Assembly: GCF_036906915.1 (NCBI RefSeq)
Contig: NZ_JBAKHX010000103.1
Coordinates: 1 to 23,525, forward strand
Source of the DNA: Phytohabitans sp036906915
GTDB taxonomy: Bacteria > Actinomycetota > Actinomycetes > Mycobacteriales > Micromonosporaceae
DNA: 23,525 nt
Direction of reading: 5' to 3'
Shown: positions 8,021 to 16,590 of the stretch, in pieces
How positions within the stretch are numbered: the first letter of the stretch is position 1
How the letters are laid out: each line of letters begins with the position of its first letter
Notes under the pieces: generated by a model
Databases searched by the model: none
Told to the model about the DNA's origin: nothing
The model's input: only the letters and a program-made list of their open reading frames with translations
Made by a program: the position numbers and the translations under genes

Positions 8021-8231
8021 GGTCCGCTTTGGGCCTTGACGGCCTGGCCTTGGTTGTTGCGACGCGGTCGTCACGTCATGACCGTCGGATGCCTTGCGTC
8101 GGGCCGATAAGCTGCCATGAGCGCGAGTCGGGATGATCCCTAGCAGCACGTAGATGATCTTGGCGGGCCTGCTAAGCAAGTGGGCCTTTGCGGACTTGGA
8201 TGGTCGAGCTTCTTACCACGAGGAGGCCCTC

Positions 8232-9752
8232 TTGGCTGGCTTGTTTGACGGGTTCGAGGGTTACCGCGTCCTTACCGATGTTGATGTCGATAGTGCCCTA
8301 AAAGTGGCACTCGTTGCAGTCGACGCAAACGTATTACTCAATCTCTATCGATATAATGCGCGTACGACGAACGACCTCTTGGCGATATTCGAGAGATTCG
8401 GCGACCGCCTTGCTGTTCCGCATCAGGCTATGCTGGAGTTTCACAGAAATCGGCTTGCGGCGATCGGCAACCCAGACGCCGCAGTGCAAGAGGTTCGTGC
8501 TGCTCTCCAGAAGAACCAACGGTCAACCTCAGACGCCCTCGCCCGCTGGGCAAAGCAAGTAGCACTTGCTGAAGCAGATCTCACACGCCTACAGGGCGAC
8601 GTGAGTAAGGTCTTTGAGGAAGTCCTCGACGCGATCGGCAGGGCTGAGCCAGATCGGGTTCATGCCGCAACACCTGCCACCGAGGACCGTGTCCTCACCC
8701 GGCTTGGCGCGCTAGTGGAAGGAAAAGTTCTGCCGCGTCCGAAAGATGACGTTTGGAGTCAATGGATCACTGAGGGGAAGCAACGGGTCGAGGATCAGCG
8801 GCCGCCTGGGTATCTGGACGCCGACAAGGAGGACGAAAATCCTGAAGGTGCAGCGGGTGATTACCTGGTCTATTGGCAAGCTTGCCAAGAAGCTATCCAA
8901 CGCCAGCTCGACCTCGTGATAATTACTGGCGATGAGAAAGAGGATTGGTGGTGGCGACATCGGTCAGTAGTGATCGGCCCCCGCCACGAAATGACGAAGG
9001 AATTTTTTGACCTAAGCAATGGACGACAGTTGTTCCTCCTGCGACCCCACGATCTACTCCTCCGATCGGCAACACTGAACGTCCAAGTCAGCCCGGACTC
9101 GCTGGAGGATGCCGGGCGAGTACAGCAGGAACTCGACCAGGTCGGCACTTGGACCCCGGAGGCGGTTACGCAGCTACTCGTGCGCTTGGACGCGGAAGGA
9201 CAGCCTCAAGCGGACGTTATCCGGGAGGCGGCAGCATTGGGGGGGACAATCAGCCGGGAGGATGTCTATGGACTTTGTGGCTATAGCGACGAACGAATGC
9301 TAAGAGGGTTTACGCGACCAACCAGCAGAATCACGGCCGATCTTCAACGAGCGGGTCGTCTCCCGGACCCGGTTACGCCGATCCTCAAGCCGCTTTATCC
9401 GGACGGTGTTCGTGCCTCAGGATTTCGTGTGCCGGCCGAGGTCGTCGCCATCTTACGGGGATCGACATCTTCTTCGAGCTTCGACTCAGATGCAGATATC
9501 GAAGCCGGCCACACGGCGAGTAATTACCGGCCGCTAACGGACTGGCTCAAAGCCGAGGCCGCAGACGCCGTACCGCTAACTTTTGCTGACCTTGAGGACG
9601 TACTCGGATTTCCGCTCGCTTCCTCGGCGCGTAGTCACCTCCCGTATTGGTACTCGGTGCGCAACCCGCTCGGGAAGGCTATTGCGGCGGGAGGGTTTAA
9701 AGCTAGCGCGGTAAATCTAAGGTCTGAGACGGTCAAATTGATTCGCCGATAG
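8232..9752 (+). CDS. PIN-like nuclease fused to a GGTxSRExVY-type domain and DUF7662
   Basis: This multidomain protein has 506 residues from TTG 8232, the start preferred because GAGGAGG ends five bases upstream. The product then begins LAGLFDGFEGYR, as PIN_8-type proteins do. An in-frame ATG at 8154 lacks a site. The PIN-like domain fills about residues 1–275: VAVDANVLLNLYRY supplies the first acidic residue, AGDYLVYWQ another, and IITGDEKEDWWW the conserved motif near the end. A middle region (LGGTISREDVYGLCGY, RGFTRPTSRITADL, GFRVPAEVVAIL) looks like a winged-helix-type domain. The C-terminal 75 residues (NYRPLTDWL, LTFADLEDVLGFPL, SSARSHLPYWYS) match the DUF7662 pattern. It is probably a metal-dependent RNase or DNase. 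It converges on the methyltransferase gene, 106 bases away. Its AT-rich codon use matches herA–nurA. Confidence 0.8.
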   Translation: MAGLFDGFEGYRVLTDVDVDSALKVALVAVDANVLLNLYRYNARTTNDLLAIFERFGDRLAVPHQAMLEFHRNRLAAIGNPDAAVQEVRAALQKNQRSTSDALARWAKQVALAEADLTRLQGDVSKVFEEVLDAIGRAEPDRVHAATPATEDRVLTRLGALVEGKVLPRPKDDVWSQWITEGKQRVEDQRPPGYLDADKEDENPEGAAGDYLVYWQACQEAIQRQLDLVIITGDEKEDWWWRHRSVVIGPRHEMTKEFFDLSNGRQLFLLRPHDLLLRSATLNVQVSPDSLEDAGRVQQELDQVGTWTPEAVTQLLVRLDAEGQPQADVIREAAALGGTISREDVYGLCGYSDERMLRGFTRPTSRITADLQRAGRLPDPVTPILKPLYPDGVRASGFRVPAEVVAILRGSTSSSSFDSDADIEAGHTASNYRPLTDWLKAEAADAVPLTFADLEDVLGFPLASSARSHLPYWYSVRNPLGKAIAAGGFKASAVNLRSETVKLIRR

Positions 9753-9832
9753 TGACTGAAGCGACTGTAATTGGCGCCGGCGCGTGGCTCGACGTTTATA
9801 CCTCCTGCACGATTATCGAGCCGAACTGGAAG

Positions 9833-9870
9833 TCTTCTGCTAAGGAATCGCTCTTCTGCTAAGGAATCGC
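9833..9870. repeat. Perfect 19-bp tandem duplication across the methyltransferase stop codon
   Basis: TCTTCTGCTAAGGAATCGC occurs at 9833–9851 and again at 9852–9870 with no spacer and no mismatch. The second copy contains the stop codon of the minus-strand methyltransferase gene (9859–9861), so the first copy is an untranslated duplicate of the gene end. It probably arose by replication slippage. Confidence 0.9.
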
Positions 9871-10872
9871 CATGAACTTGCCGTCCGACGGAACGGTTCC
9901 AGGCGGAAGCGTCGTGATCAACAATTCAGAACGTTCCGATCTGATCTTGCTAGTCACGCTGTAGCGCAAATTTACAAGTCGCTTCGATATCTTCCAGGAT
10001 CGGACTCCGAGTAAACTGCGCTCCTCTGCGGTCGGTCCCATCTGGTTCGCAGCATAAAGCCCTTCGTCACCGATCAATACGGGATGGTTGTCGTAGGACA
10101 ATATCCATCTGAACTGGGCTCTGCGGCGCAGATATTCGGCTAGCCTGTAGTGCTCGGCCTTGCCAGACCAATTGATAGAGATGCCACCCTTCGGTGCGTA
10201 TCCTCCAGAAGGATCGAACGATTTCCCGTAAAGTCTCATTGATCGTTCCAAATAAGGTGGATCGAGATACGTGACGACCTTATTCGGGAGAAGCTGGGGG
10301 TACCATTCGGCAACATCGACAAGGCTATGCTGCCAATCCTTGCACCAGACATCGGCTATCCGGTTTGTCGCGTACAGGTCACCGACGAATCTAAGCCGGC
10401 GCTCAATACCTTCCTTATTGAACCTGCAGTCGATGCTGTAAGGTCCGTCTTGCCGTCGGCCGCCAATTGGGCCTGCTCTTCCATGGAGAATTCCAGAGAA
10501 GGTTGTTCGATTAAGAAACAAGCACTTCATTGCAATATCTCGATCCGAAGCGCTGGACGGCTTCCAAGAACGCCAGAAGTCCCACCGTTCGAGGGTGACT
10601 GGCTCCTCCCACATCCTATCGATTAACCATTCTGTGTCCGCAGCGGCCACTTGCCAAAAGCGAGCGACAAGAGGATCAGCGTCAGCTATCAAGACCCGAT
10701 TAGCTAGACCAGCCCCGGCAAGGCGAAGCGACGTAGCAGATCCTCCGGCGAAGGGCTCCAAGAAAAGCTCTGGAGGGCCAATCGAAGACCGCGCCGCGGT
10801 TATCAGTTCGCCGATTACTCCGGAAAGGCCTGATTTTGCCCCCGGATAGCGAAGTGGAGACTGATAGCGCAT
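9859..10872 (-). CDS. D12-class (Dam-like) N6-adenine DNA methyltransferase
   Basis: This would transfer a methyl group from S-adenosylmethionine to adenine in DNA. From ATG 10872 it has 337 residues. Motifs in order are RYPGAKS (8–14, family N-terminal block), EPFAGGSA (39–46, SAM-binding motif I), FLNRTTFSGILHG (119–131, D12 helper block) and TYLDPPY (201–207, catalytic DPPY motif IV). All key motifs are intact. The start is uncertain: the frame extends upstream to GTG 11022, overlapping the NurA gene, but those 50 residues are Ala/Pro/Arg-rich and neither start has a good ribosome binding site. It is the last gene of the herA–nurA–methyltransferase operon, which suggests self-marking for that nuclease system. 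The recognition sequence cannot be read from the protein. An inverted repeat, GGCTCGA/TCGAGCC (9786–9822), follows the gene and could end transcription. Confidence 0.88.
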   Translation of the reverse strand: MRYQSPLRYPGAKSGLSGVIGELITAARSSIGPPELFLEPFAGGSATSLRLAGAGLANRVLIADADPLVARFWQVAAADTEWLIDRMWEEPVTLERWDFWRSWKPSSASDRDIAMKCLFLNRTTFSGILHGRAGPIGGRRQDGPYSIDCRFNKEGIERRLRFVGDLYATNRIADVWCKDWQHSLVDVAEWYPQLLPNKVVTYLDPPYLERSMRLYGKSFDPSGGYAPKGGISINWSGKAEHYRLAEYLRRRAQFRWILSYDNHPVLIGDEGLYAANQMGPTAEERSLLGVRSWKISKRLVNLRYSVTSKIRSERSELLITTLPPGTVPSDGKFMAIP

Positions 10873-11011
10873 CAATCCGCACGAAGCATCCTTGAGCGGC
10901 GTTACGGGTTCCAGCCTGCGCGGTTCTGATGCGATGTGGGCGGGTGCAGCGTCGGTGGCCACTAGGCGGGGAGCGCCAGATGCGCGGTTCGTTGTCGTGG
11001 GCCGGGACAAC

Positions 11012-12409
11012 CTAGTACCCACCTGAAGAACTCAGCGGGGATTTTCCGTCCAGGCCAAGCCTCCGCTTCGCTGCGAGCCGCAGGACGTCTGTTCCGACTC
11101 CGATCGGATATGCCGCCTTAGAATGGGCGAGAGCGACCGGAATTACTCCGTCCCTATACATCGAGGACCCCGTACGATCGATTACATCCAAGATTGCTGG
11201 TAACGAAGGATAGCTCTCGGGTTCTGGTTGGCCTCCATTATCGTCATATGGCTGCCCGGCCTCTGGAAGTACCGTAACGACAACCACACGTCCGTCTTTC
11301 GCCCGATAGACAAACTTCCGACCCCAATAGGTTTCCGCGCCATACGCTATGGGATTCTCGGAATTGTTGATAGCGCCGATTACCTCGTGATCAAGCACTA
11401 ACAGGTCTCCAGGTTTCAACGCGTCGTGTCTCGCAAGAGTTTTTGCGTAGTCAACGAACGTGCCGGTCTTCTCAATGCCGCACAGATGTGGCCTGGAGCC
11501 CGTCGAAGGGTCCGCCATTTTCTGGAAGTATTCAAGGGCGCGGGCGCGAAGCTTGGCGGGGGGGCCGTAGACCGCCAGTGGTCCGTCCATGACGAACATC
11601 GTGCTGCGAAGCAAAGCATCCCGCGACTGTTCCCAGAGCAGGGTAACCAGTCCGACGACGACCAATAGCTCGACCACCTGCATTAGACGGCCGAGAGCCT
11701 CTTGATTCGCCCCATCTTCAATGACCTCTTCGTAGATCCGTAGCACGTCGGTTGGTAGGACGCGACCGGTACATGACGGGCAGTTCGTTCCGTCTGGACT
11801 TACAGCAATTCGACGCTGACTGCATGCGCGATTCGGGCAGTCTACCGAAAGCGTGGTCGCTGGTTTTCCGGGTCGCCCATGAAGTAGCATGAGCAATTCA
11901 AGCAAGCTTTGGTTGAGTCTGTTGACTTCGACCTTTTTAATACGGAACAGTCGATTAATGCTTTCGCGCCAAGAGTCTGAAATCGATATTCCTTCGCGCA
12001 CGTATGCGCCAGCGACGGGCAAGTCGTAAGAGACCAGAGCTGAGTTGACTGCACGATTTAGGGCCACAGGATCGACGAAGCGTTCTCGTCGCTGATGCTC
12101 CATCGCCTCGAGGTCGAGCCAGATGGCAGCGGCCTGGGCGTAGCCGTAGCGAACGGATGGAAGACCGTCGCGGACCGGGACCACCATCAAAGAACCGTCG
12201 ATGCCAATAGCGTTGGTCAGGCGATCGCCGCTGGTAGGCGTGGGCAAGGTTGCTCGATTGCGGATCTTCGGGGCCAGCCACGCCAAGTCGCGTACATGTT
12301 CGGATGGTACGTAAAATGTCGATCGGTCTGCCATGGCGCGAACGATTGCGTTGCCGTGTCCCAAGCGGGACGCACGTTCGAACCCGCCCGAGACAGTATC
12401 GTAGGGCAT
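11012..12409 (-). CDS. NurA-like nuclease with an inserted zinc ribbon
   Basis: This 465-residue protein fits the NurA nuclease fold, an RNase H-like DNase that works with HerA in DNA end resection or defence. The expected acidic motifs are present: GIDGSL (69–74), VMDGPL (273–278), then GIEKTGTFVDYAK (311–323) and AHSKAAYP (428–435). Between the first two there is a zinc ribbon with C191-x4-C196 and C210-x2-C213, which the archaeal NurA proteins I know do not have. It starts at ATG 12409, six bases after the HerA stop, with GGAG about ten bases upstream, so it is co-translated with herA. The weak overall similarity to NurA means the assignment rests on motif order plus the HerA neighbour. 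It could instead be a distinct RNase H-like nuclease family. Confidence 0.72.
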   Translation of the reverse strand: MPYDTVSGGFERASRLGHGNAIVRAMADRSTFYVPSEHVRDLAWLAPKIRNRATLPTPTSGDRLTNAIGIDGSLMVVPVRDGLPSVRYGYAQAAAIWLDLEAMEHQRRERFVDPVALNRAVNSALVSYDLPVAGAYVREGISISDSWRESINRLFRIKKVEVNRLNQSLLELLMLLHGRPGKPATTLSVDCPNRACSQRRIAVSPDGTNCPSCTGRVLPTDVLRIYEEVIEDGANQEALGRLMQVVELLVVVGLVTLLWEQSRDALLRSTMFVMDGPLAVYGPPAKLRARALEYFQKMADPSTGSRPHLCGIEKTGTFVDYAKTLARHDALKPGDLLVLDHEVIGAINNSENPIAYGAETYWGRKFVYRAKDGRVVVVTVLPEAGQPYDDNGGQPEPESYPSLPAILDVIDRTGSSMYRDGVIPVALAHSKAAYPIGVGTDVLRLAAKRRLGLDGKSPLSSSGGY

Positions 12410-12415
12410 GAGTTG

Positions 12416-14515
12416 TCACGCTCCTGCGGGAGGCAAGGGCAACTCGCCGGCGGCCTTGCGCGCCTCGTTAACCAGGTCCCGTCCATACCGATCGATGTGA
12501 ACCGGAATGATATACGGGGACGACATCGTCTTTAGCCGCACGAAGCCGCGATCCTCGTGGCTGATGATTGCGTCTCCGAATGATCTAAAGTCGTAGTAAT
12601 CGCCTAGCGCCCTTACTTCCCTAGCGTTGTTCAAGTGAGCAACGACCCAATTCTTGGTATTTGCCAAAACCTGATGGTCCACACCCGTGACTTCTTGAGT
12701 CGCATAGAGCATGCCAAGGTTCAATTTGCTAGCCTGCTTGGCCATTCGTACCCATACGTCTAGGTCGTCTTTATATCTATCTGACGAGAACAGGTTGTGG
12801 GCCTCCTCAAGAATGACTTGAATATGAGGTGCCTCTCGCCCGGAGGTAAAGACGTCAGTTTGGCGCTCCATTAGGTGTTCCGCCAAATCCTCAGAAAGCC
12901 GTTGAATCACAGAGTCTGGACCCAGGTGGAGATCCACAATTACGATTCGGCCCTCGACAAGCTCGGAATAGATCTCGCTCCTGTAGTCTGTCTTCGATGA
13001 TGGCGTGTGGAAAAGGCGGAGCGGCTTCAGTTTGGTGTAGCCAGATACGGATTTGCCCTGACTTTCTTGAGTATAGATCGGTTGTGCTGAACGCCACGCG
13101 TCGCCGCCGATGATTGATGCGAGTCCCGCAGCTGCATCGCCAGTGAGGTCGCCGGCTTGATCACGTTCGAGTAGCCAGTCTATGACGCGCAGCAAGGATT
13201 CTCGGGCGACACCCACGTACCCGCCATTGGCGCGCTTGACGTGGTTGGCTCCGAGTTGTCGCTCCATCTCGTCGGCGAGTGGTTTCCGCATCGAGAGCCA
13301 CGCCCGCCATGGCCATTCGGTGCCGTCTGGCGCGGTGTGTGTATTTGGGATCTTGAAATCCGCTTTCGCGAGGGCGCCATAAAGTATTAGCCTGCCTCGC
13401 TCTGCTCGCTTCCTACGTTGCTGAGCATCACTGGTCGTCTCGCCCTCAACGGGTTTTCCAGTGAAGTCTGCGTGCACGAATGCGCGAACATAGTCCGAGG
13501 CGGCATCAGCAAGAGCGGCAGATATTACGCCCTTCGCGGCGTCGATTTGGGCTGGGTCGAAGAAGTTGAAACCAAGAGGCCGTACATTCGGCTGGCCTCC
13601 AATGGCGCCAAACTTGTAAATGACGACGTGGCTTGTTCCAATGGCAGCGAGTTCGGTGCCGTCCTGGGTGTTAGGGTTGGCGTACTCGCCCTGAGGGTCG
13701 AAAATCAGTTGACCAATAGGGCTGCCCTCGGAGGCGCGGCGCCTTTCAGAGACCGCAAATATGCGTGCGCAGACGGTCTTCATAGTATTCGACTTACCCA
13801 TCCGCGTCATGCCGAACATGCCGGTCTTGCTACCGATAAAGTCGTTTATATTAACCTCAACTGTTACATCCTCCTGCTTTGCAGCGGTTGCGCGGCGCCT
13901 CGTGGATGAGTAACGGACTGCGCCGATTCTTACCATCTCAGGGGATTCGGCGTCTGGCTTTACGTAAGATGCGATGGCTCGTAGGCCGTCGGCGAACGGC
14001 TTAAATACGCGGTAGGCCGACGTGGCGTAGAAATTGTCGACGTCGTGCCCGAATTGAAGCACATGACGACCATCTCTTTTCTCCTCATAGAATGTGCCGA
14101 GGATCCGACAATCCAGTCCTGTAAACGAGACTCTATTTCTCGTGAACGGGTCGAGATTGATGTCGAGGATGCTGGATGGTGAAGGGTCCTCATTGCGTGA
14201 CAATGCCTCGCGTAGCGCCTCCTCCCGGACCCCGAGTAGGTCGCGTTCAAGGGCTAGCGGCCCCGTCCCTTCAACCCGCAGGAGAAGAACCTCGTCATCG
14301 TCGCCGCCGCCGGTTCCGACCTCACGCGCCGTTGCGAGCAGAAAGGAGAACTGTGGTATGCCGCCGGCGTCGGCCTTCCAACGATCGTGGGTGATCACGA
14401 TGGCCCGGTTATAGTCCAGACTCTGGATGGCTCCTACGCGCATCGCCCGGTCGTCCGCTAGGAGGACTGTTTCGAACAACGTTCCTGCGCCGACGTTGGG
14501 GATGAGGTCTGGCAC
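12416..14515 (-). CDS. HerA-like hexameric DNA translocase ATPase
   Basis: This 699-residue ATPase of the HerA/FtsK superfamily would pump DNA as a hexameric ring and load its partner nuclease. The N-terminal ~180 residues look like the beta-rich HAS-barrel region (AGTLFETVLLADDRAMRVGA). Walker A is GMTRMGKS (235–242), DPQGEY follows at 273–278, and Walker B is VILEEAH (567–573). Then come QASKLNLGMLYATQEVTGVD and LANTKNWVVAHLNNAREV, the HerA sensor and arginine-finger blocks. The start chosen is GTG 14513–14515, behind AGGAGGAG; the frame is open to 14776, but that stretch is Arg/Ser-rich, unlike HerA, and has no site. It is first in the operon with nurA and the methyltransferase. Genes for HerA with diverse nucleases are common in prokaryotic defence islands. 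Confidence 0.9.
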   Translation of the reverse strand: MPDLIPNVGAGTLFETVLLADDRAMRVGAIQSLDYNRAIVITHDRWKADAGGIPQFSFLLATAREVGTGGGDDDEVLLLRVEGTGPLALERDLLGVREEALREALSRNEDPSPSSILDINLDPFTRNRVSFTGLDCRILGTFYEEKRDGRHVLQFGHDVDNFYATSAYRVFKPFADGLRAIASYVKPDAESPEMVRIGAVRYSSTRRRATAAKQEDVTVEVNINDFIGSKTGMFGMTRMGKSNTMKTVCARIFAVSERRRASEGSPIGQLIFDPQGEYANPNTQDGTELAAIGTSHVVIYKFGAIGGQPNVRPLGFNFFDPAQIDAAKGVISAALADAASDYVRAFVHADFTGKPVEGETTSDAQQRRKRAERGRLILYGALAKADFKIPNTHTAPDGTEWPWRAWLSMRKPLADEMERQLGANHVKRANGGYVGVARESLLRVIDWLLERDQAGDLTGDAAAGLASIIGGDAWRSAQPIYTQESQGKSVSGYTKLKPLRLFHTPSSKTDYRSEIYSELVEGRIVIVDLHLGPDSVIQRLSEDLAEHLMERQTDVFTSGREAPHIQVILEEAHNLFSSDRYKDDLDVWVRMAKQASKLNLGMLYATQEVTGVDHQVLANTKNWVVAHLNNAREVRALGDYYDFRSFGDAIISHEDRGFVRLKTMSSPYIIPVHIDRYGRDLVNEARKAAGELPLPPAGA

Positions 14516-14966
14516 TAGCGTTCTCCTCCTCGGCCGAGCTATCGGATGTGGATAGTGGACTCCGTCCCTGGACTGACCATGACGGGACCTCCACGATGTC
14601 GAGCTTTGGCAACAAGTGCAAGTGCGTTGGCCTAGAGGCTTGTGGCTAGGCGTGGCCGGCCCACAAGATTCTCTCCTGGCAGCAGACCGAGATGAGCGGG
14701 GACACGCGGAATCGGAGCCTCGTGGCCGCCGTGCCTTGTGGCTCTTGGTCTCGCCGCGCACCGAGACTGGTCGCACACTGCAACCCCTCGGGACAAGGTA
14801 GATGAAATCGCCGCAGGCTAGTTGTGCGGGAAGATCACACCAGTGGCAAGCTCTCCGCAGGTAGCTCCAGTTACGTGGCGGAGGCTTAAACGGCGGTCCC
14901 TGCGATCGGAAACCTGACAGATGAAGGTCACGACCGGATCGGCGATCACAACTAGGGTCTGCTCCT
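14516..14966. other. Intergenic region between divergent herA and HIRAN genes
   Basis: These 451 bases hold no convincing gene. The left end carries the herA ribosome binding site (AGGAGG on the minus strand). A short inverted repeat, GTCTCG/CGAGAC, lies at 14748–14767. Promoters for both directions must lie here. At the right end TAGGGT (14953–14958) sits eight bases before the HIRAN ATG, which would fit a −10 box for a leaderless transcript; no good −35 is visible. The base composition returns to that of the flanking high-GC chromosome. Confidence 0.4.
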
Positions 14967-15998
14967 ATGTCGATCGCCTTTGACCTGTGGGGTCAGCGTG
15001 GCTGGGCACGCGTTGACGTCGCCGGTGAGTCGCATCATGCCAAGGCCATCCGAGCGGTGGTCGGCCCGGACCTGAAGTCCGGTGGCTCCGAGATCAAGGT
15101 CGACGTTCAACTCCTGCCCGAGCCCAACAACCGCTTCGACCGCAACGCCATCGCGGTCTGGTGTGGCAACCACCAACTCGGCTACCTGCCAAAGGAAGTG
15201 GCGCCGCAGTACGTCTCGGTGCTGTCGGGGCTGGTCGCCAACGGGTGGACGCCGCAGGTTCAGGCTCGCATCTGGGCCTCGGTTTTCTCATACGACGACG
15301 AGCCAGGGCGCGGAGAGTTCCACGCCAGCGTCACGCTCGACCTGGCCGAGCCGCACATGCTCGTGCCGACGAACATGCCACCGAATGGTGAGCACCGGAC
15401 GCTGCCGCTGGGCAATGCCATCCAGGTGACCGGCGAGGACAGACATCTCGACGCGCTCGCGCCGCATCTACGGCCCGAAGGGGAGACCTGGGCCTACGCG
15501 ACCCTGCACGAGGTTGTCGAAGAGACCGCCAGGACATCCAAGGCGATCGTCGAGATCAGGATCAACGACGAACGGGTCGGGCAGCTCACGCCGAAGATGA
15601 GCAGCGAGGTGCTGCCGGCGATCCGGCACCTCGCCGAGGCCGGCGTGACGACTGCGGCGCGTGTGATCGTCAAGGGAAACCGCATCAAGGCCGAGGTCGT
15701 GCTCTACGTGGCGCGCGCCCACGAGTTGCCGGACGAGTGGCTCCGCGAGACGGCGCGCGCACGACAACCAGCCGTCGCCGTGGCCACCGCCTCATCTGCA
15801 CCATCGCCAGCGGCGGCGTACGAGCCTCCGCGTCAGCACGCTCCTATCCCGCCTCCGCCTACCTCGATCCGGTTCACCGTGCCGCCGGGCTGGCCGACTC
15901 CTCCGCAGGGATGGGCTCCACCGTCTGGATGGCGGCCCGATCCGTCGTGGCCGCTGGCTCCGGAGGGCTGGCAATGGTGGGTGCCGGCCTGGGACTGA
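14967..15998 (+). CDS. HIRAN-domain protein
   Basis: This 343-residue protein has an N-terminal HIRAN domain (about residues 14–75: VDVAGESHHAKAIRAVVG, NRFDRNAIAVW, LGYLPKEVAPQYV). HIRAN modules are known to bind DNA ends or stalled forks and are often fused to helicases or nucleases. A second, weaker repeat may lie at about 150–250 (NAIQVTGEDRHLDALAPHL, VEIRINDERVGQLTPKMSSE). The C-terminal tail is proline/tryptophan-rich (GWAPPSGWRPDPSWP, then GWQWW), a low-complexity tail found on various actinobacterial proteins. ATG 14967 has no clear ribosome binding site and may be leaderless. It is divergent from herA and convergent with the DUF2637 gene, whose frame overlaps its last 125 bases. It could serve as the DNA-damage or DNA-end sensor of the HerA–NurA block; that link is inferred from proximity. 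Confidence 0.82.
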   Translation: MSIAFDLWGQRGWARVDVAGESHHAKAIRAVVGPDLKSGGSEIKVDVQLLPEPNNRFDRNAIAVWCGNHQLGYLPKEVAPQYVSVLSGLVANGWTPQVQARIWASVFSYDDEPGRGEFHASVTLDLAEPHMLVPTNMPPNGEHRTLPLGNAIQVTGEDRHLDALAPHLRPEGETWAYATLHEVVEETARTSKAIVEIRINDERVGQLTPKMSSEVLPAIRHLAEAGVTTAARVIVKGNRIKAEVVLYVARAHELPDEWLRETARARQPAVAVATASSAPSPAAAYEPPRQHAPIPPPPTSIRFTVPPGWPTPPQGWAPPSGWRPDPSWPLAPEGWQWWVPAWD

Positions 15999-16590
15999 GC
16001 GACCGAGACGCGGAGCCGAGCAGCCGACGGACGTGGCGTTCTGACACGCCGACCGCAGCAGCGATGTCCGAGGCGGTCGCATCGGGACGCTCGGCGCGGA
16101 CGGCCGCGATGGCTGCGCCTGTCACGGCGGCGCTACGGCGTTGAGGGGCCGCGCCGTTGGCAGAGACAGTGTCCGGACCTACCGCGCCCGACGCGTCCGG
16201 AACCGCTGCGGACATGTCCGGACGGGGGCGGCGGGTCCGGGACAGCATCTCCACCACGAGCAGAAGAGCCACCGCTGGCCAGGCAGCCACCACACGGGCA
16301 CCGAGACTCGGCTGGGCAGCGGCGATGTTGGCAGCCATGGAAGCGCCGACCCCGGCGACGAACGCGATCCGAGCGGACCACCGCACCGGCCGCTCGGCCC
16401 GCCGGTCGTCGACCATCGCGGTGGAGGCGACGACGAGCATGCCGTCGACCGAGATGGGCAACACGTACGCGACCTCGGCTCGTTCGCCGTAGGCGAGGGC
16501 GACGTCGACCATGTGACTCCACGACGACCAGGCCGCAATGGAAGCGACCGCCGCAGTGCTGACGTTCCGAGCGAGCCGGCCGGCGTTCAT
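15874..16590 (-). CDS. DUF2637 (SpdB-like) transfer-associated membrane protein, with atypical 3' end
   Basis: This 238-residue product belongs to the DUF2637 group, found in AICE and plasmid transfer operons and thought to help spread mobile DNA along mycelium. It has several hydrophobic segments (VSTAAVASIAAWSSWSHMV; SVDGMLVVASTAMV; IAFVAGVGASMAANIAAA; VVAAWPAVALLLVVEML). SVDGM and AAWPA are the family signatures. A short HTH follows (DATASDIAAAVGVSERHVRR). ATG 16590 overlaps the upstream TGA (ATGA). The last 42 residues, from about 15999 leftward, are the antisense of the HIRAN gene's coding end and read as low-complexity Pro/Ala/Ser. The native C-terminus may therefore have been replaced when the HIRAN block joined here. 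Confidence 0.8.
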   Translation of the reverse strand: MNAGRLARNVSTAAVASIAAWSSWSHMVDVALAYGERAEVAYVLPISVDGMLVVASTAMVDDRRAERPVRWSARIAFVAGVGASMAANIAAAQPSLGARVVAAWPAVALLLVVEMLSRTRRPRPDMSAAVPDASGAVGPDTVSANGAAPQRRSAAVTGAAIAAVRAERPDATASDIAAAVGVSERHVRRLLGSASRSLSPRPAPTIASPPEPAATTDRAAIQTVEPIPAEESASPAAR

